A stretch of 7,718 nucleotides of DNA from an uncultured Peptococcaceae bacterium (GTDB lineage Bacteria > Bacillota > Desulfitobacteriia > Desulfitobacteriales > Syntrophobotulaceae), in the NCBI GenBank assembly GCA_937892995.1, contig CALBJS010000251.1, forward strand, positions 1 to 7,718. Reading direction: 5' to 3'. Of this stretch, positions 6,201 to 7,718 are shown piece after piece. Positions within the stretch are counted from its first letter, which is position 1, and each line of letters opens with the position of its first letter. A program made the position numbers and the translations under genes. The notes below the pieces were generated by a model that searched no databases, had not been told where the DNA came from, and was given only the letters and a program-made list of their open reading frames with translations.

Positions 6201-6944
6201 TTAGCCTAGGTCGACACGTGTTTCCGCTATCAGATCACGGGTACTAACGTGTTTCATTTTCAGTTCGCTTCTATGAACAGTTGCTTTATCGACTTCTGTT
6301 ACATCCGCAAAGCACTCAAATACTGTTCCTAATTCACCTCTTTGTTGCATTAATTCCAAGGCCTTCTCTTTATCATAAGGAATCAGTTCCTTTTTCGGCA
6401 CATTTTCTTTTACAATGAAATTAGGCTTGGTCAGATCTGGATCAGGCATTCCTTCAAGCTGTCTAAGGTTCCCATACTTACGTTCTATTTCTTCAAGTGT
6501 TCCGAAATCGAAGGCACGTAAGGGACAGGAGGCAACACATATGGGAATTTCCCCCTTCTCCAGGCGATCGATACACATCGTACATTTACTCATTTTAGTT
6601 CCTGGTGCATCATCCGCAAATTTTGGGGACCCATATGGACAGGCCTTGAGACATTGACGACATCCTTGGCATTTTTCATCGTCTACCAAGACAGCCCCAT
6701 ACTTCTCTTCTTTGAATATAGCTTTGTTAGGACAAGCCTGAATACAAACTGGATTTTGACAATGACCACAGGAGAAGGCAAGACTGTGTACCCGTAAATC
6801 AAGATAGCTTCCATCTTCCCATTCATAAACCGTCATCCATTTTTCCGGCCCAGGTTCTATTCCATTCCAATCTTTACAAGAAACACTACAGGCATGACAG
6901 GAATAACATCTGCTTTGATCAAAGTAAAATGCATATTGAGTCAT
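6201..6944 (-). CDS. DMSO reductase-family iron-sulfur subunit (DmsB-like, four [4Fe-4S])
   Basis: A 247-residue electron-transfer subunit that should carry electrons to the molybdopterin subunit encoded just upstream. Four ferredoxin-type cysteine groups are intact: C13/C16/C19/C23, C59/C62/C67/C71, C92/C95/C98/C102 and C121/C124/C136/C140. These give sixteen ligands for four [4Fe-4S] clusters, the DmsB/NrfC/PhsB pattern. It has no twin-arginine signal, as usual for this subunit, which travels with its catalytic partner. The C-terminal part after about residue 185 is a Lys/Glu-rich extension with one additional cysteine (C211), making the protein longer than E. coli DmsB (about 205). The ATG overlaps the upstream stop by one base (TAATG), and GGGGGTGA (6951-6958) lies 6 nt before it, so the two subunits are translationally coupled. 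The physiological acceptor is unknown. Confidence 0.93.
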   Translation of the reverse strand: MTQYAFYFDQSRCYSCHACSVSCKDWNGIEPGPEKWMTVYEWEDGSYLDLRVHSLAFSCGHCQNPVCIQACPNKAIFKEEKYGAVLVDDEKCQGCRQCLKACPYGSPKFADDAPGTKMSKCTMCIDRLEKGEIPICVASCPLRAFDFGTLEEIERKYGNLRQLEGMPDPDLTKPNFIVKENVPKKELIPYDKEKALELMQQRGELGTVFECFADVTEVDKATVHRSELKMKHVSTRDLIAETRVDLG

Positions 6945-7718
6945 TAATTTTCACCCCCGAATTTCTTGATTTCTACTAAACCTGCGGTGAGAAGCGACCC
7001 TAAGGCATGGGGTAGATGAGTATCTCCGATCAAGAGATTGCATGCTCCTCGTCTGTCTATACCATAAGGCATGGACTCTGTTTTTACCGCATTGGGTTGA
7101 TACCATCCACCGTGGAAGACTGATGCGGTACCGGGCATCATTTTTGAAGTGATATAAACCGGTAGCACCATTTCCCCATATTCGTTATAAACCATAACCA
7201 ACTCATTGGCCTCAATACCCCTAGCTTTGGCATCGGCTGGGTTCATCCAAACAGCGTGGCGGTAGCAGTCTCGCAACAACGGATTATTGTCATTACAGGA
7301 ATGTTGCCTAAAAATGGATACCGGTGTGATCAAAGAAAGCGGATATTCTTTAGTTTTGGGATGGCAGAACCTATCATTAGCAGGCTCATTCATATAGCTG
7401 GGTTCCCAACGCGGCATGGAATCCATGCGCCCGCCATACTCCGTATTGCGCAAATCGACAGACTCTAAATATTTAGAAGAAAACTCAATCTTTCCAGACA
7501 AAGTATACTCGAAAGGATTCCCGTCTACTTCAAGTTTGTTTTTATAGGCATGATATGGCTCATCGATTGGAATCCTGACCACAGGTTCCTTGAGGAATTC
7601 TTCCCAAGGAAGAGGGTTTATTCCCAAATCTGCTAATATGCCATAATCATCTTTAGCCCAGTCCTCATAAGCTTGTCGGTAAAGATCATCTACCGCCTCA
7701 TCCCATTTATCCCAAGGC
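6944..7718 (-). CDS. molybdopterin oxidoreductase catalytic subunit (DMSO reductase family), C-terminal part
   Basis: Partial gene: 257 codons run from the right edge to a TAA at 6944, and the frame stays open to 7718, so the start is outside the window. A TTG near 7627 is an internal Leu codon, not a start. The visible part has TLSGKIEFSSKYLE (72-85), then the molydopterin dinucleotide-binding domain: TPVSIFRQHSCNDNNP (131-146), HAVWMNPADAKARGI (154-168), NELVMVYNEYGEM (171-183), the MPG turn (194-196), and GGWYQP (203-208) leading to a DRRGACNLL segment (221-229). This wording fits DmsA-like enzymes more than formate dehydrogenase or nitrate reductase. The molybdenum ligand, the N-terminal [4Fe-4S] cysteines and any Tat signal lie outside, so the substrate (DMSO, TMAO, polysulfide, selenate or other) cannot be named. 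Confidence 0.93.
   Translation of the reverse strand, partial: PWDKWDEAVDDLYRQAYEDWAKDDYGILADLGINPLPWEEFLKEPVVRIPIDEPYHAYKNKLEVDGNPFEYTLSGKIEFSSKYLESVDLRNTEYGGRMDSMPRWEPSYMNEPANDRFCHPKTKEYPLSLITPVSIFRQHSCNDNNPLLRDCYRHAVWMNPADAKARGIEANELVMVYNEYGEMVLPVYITSKMMPGTASVFHGGWYQPNAVKTESMPYGIDRRGACNLLIGDTHLPHALGSLLTAGLVEIKKFGGEN
6951..6958 (-). promoter_or_regulatory. ribosome binding site of the iron-sulfur subunit, inside the upstream gene
   Basis: GGGGGTGA on the minus strand differs by one base from the ideal GGAGGTGA and lies 6 nt before the ATG at 6944. It is formed by the last Gly-Gly-Glu codons of the catalytic subunit, so the coding and initiation signals overlap. This supports tight coupling of subunit production. 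Confidence 0.65.

Noticed and set aside
7256..7468. Plus-strand frame opposite the molybdoenzyme
   Set aside because: It overlaps the conserved molydopterin-binding domain on the other strand and shows no independent evidence.
7625..7627. TTG as a possible start of the molybdoenzyme gene
   Set aside because: The frame stays open for another 30 codons to the window edge and the protein would lack most of its catalytic domain; this is an internal Leu codon of a partial gene.

Overview
The window looks like a piece of chromosome from an anaerobic, respiring low-to-mid GC Firmicute. A relative of Desulfitobacterium, Desulfosporosinus or Dehalobacter is my best guess. This is inferred from the strong GGAGG-type ribosome binding sites, the A+T-rich spacers, the DMSO-reductase-family operon and a tiny zinc-ribbon protein. 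No 16S rRNA or other decisive marker is present. Nearly all genes lie on the minus strand, so the biological reading order runs from position 7718 down to 1. Only one small gene is on the plus strand.

Reading along the minus strand, 7718-6201 holds the C-terminal part of a molybdopterin oxidoreductase catalytic subunit. It is coupled by a 1-nt TAATG overlap to a four-cluster ferredoxin-like electron-transfer subunit (DmsB type). No NrfD/DmsC-type membrane anchor follows. Instead there is a large imperfect hairpin (6141-6194), a 12-helix major facilitator transporter (6060-4873), and a 41-residue double-CxxC zinc-ribbon protein (4823-4698). The group ends in a hairpin at 4653-4680 that could terminate both this unit and the convergent plus-strand gene. 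The likely theme is anaerobic respiration: a molybdoenzyme plus a transporter that may move its substrate or product.

The plus-strand gene at 4312-4563 encodes an 83-residue protein of unknown function that resembles a small winged-helix domain. A 246-bp spacer with candidate promoters and AT-rich palindromes separates it from the divergent cysK.

The region 4065-1 (minus strand) is a housekeeping and metal-handling block. It contains cysteine synthase cysK, the P1B-type copper-exporting ATPase copA, the copper chaperone copZ, and the N-terminal half of tcdA (a ThiF/MoeB-like enzyme acting on the tRNA t6A modification), which runs off the left edge. CopA and CopZ form the usual cytosolic chaperone plus membrane exporter pair. 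No copper regulator gene (CsoR, CopY or CueR) is visible, but a short palindrome sits over a candidate copA promoter. No rRNA, tRNA, CRISPR array, insertion sequence or phage gene was seen, and no gene-free stretch exceeds 300 bases.
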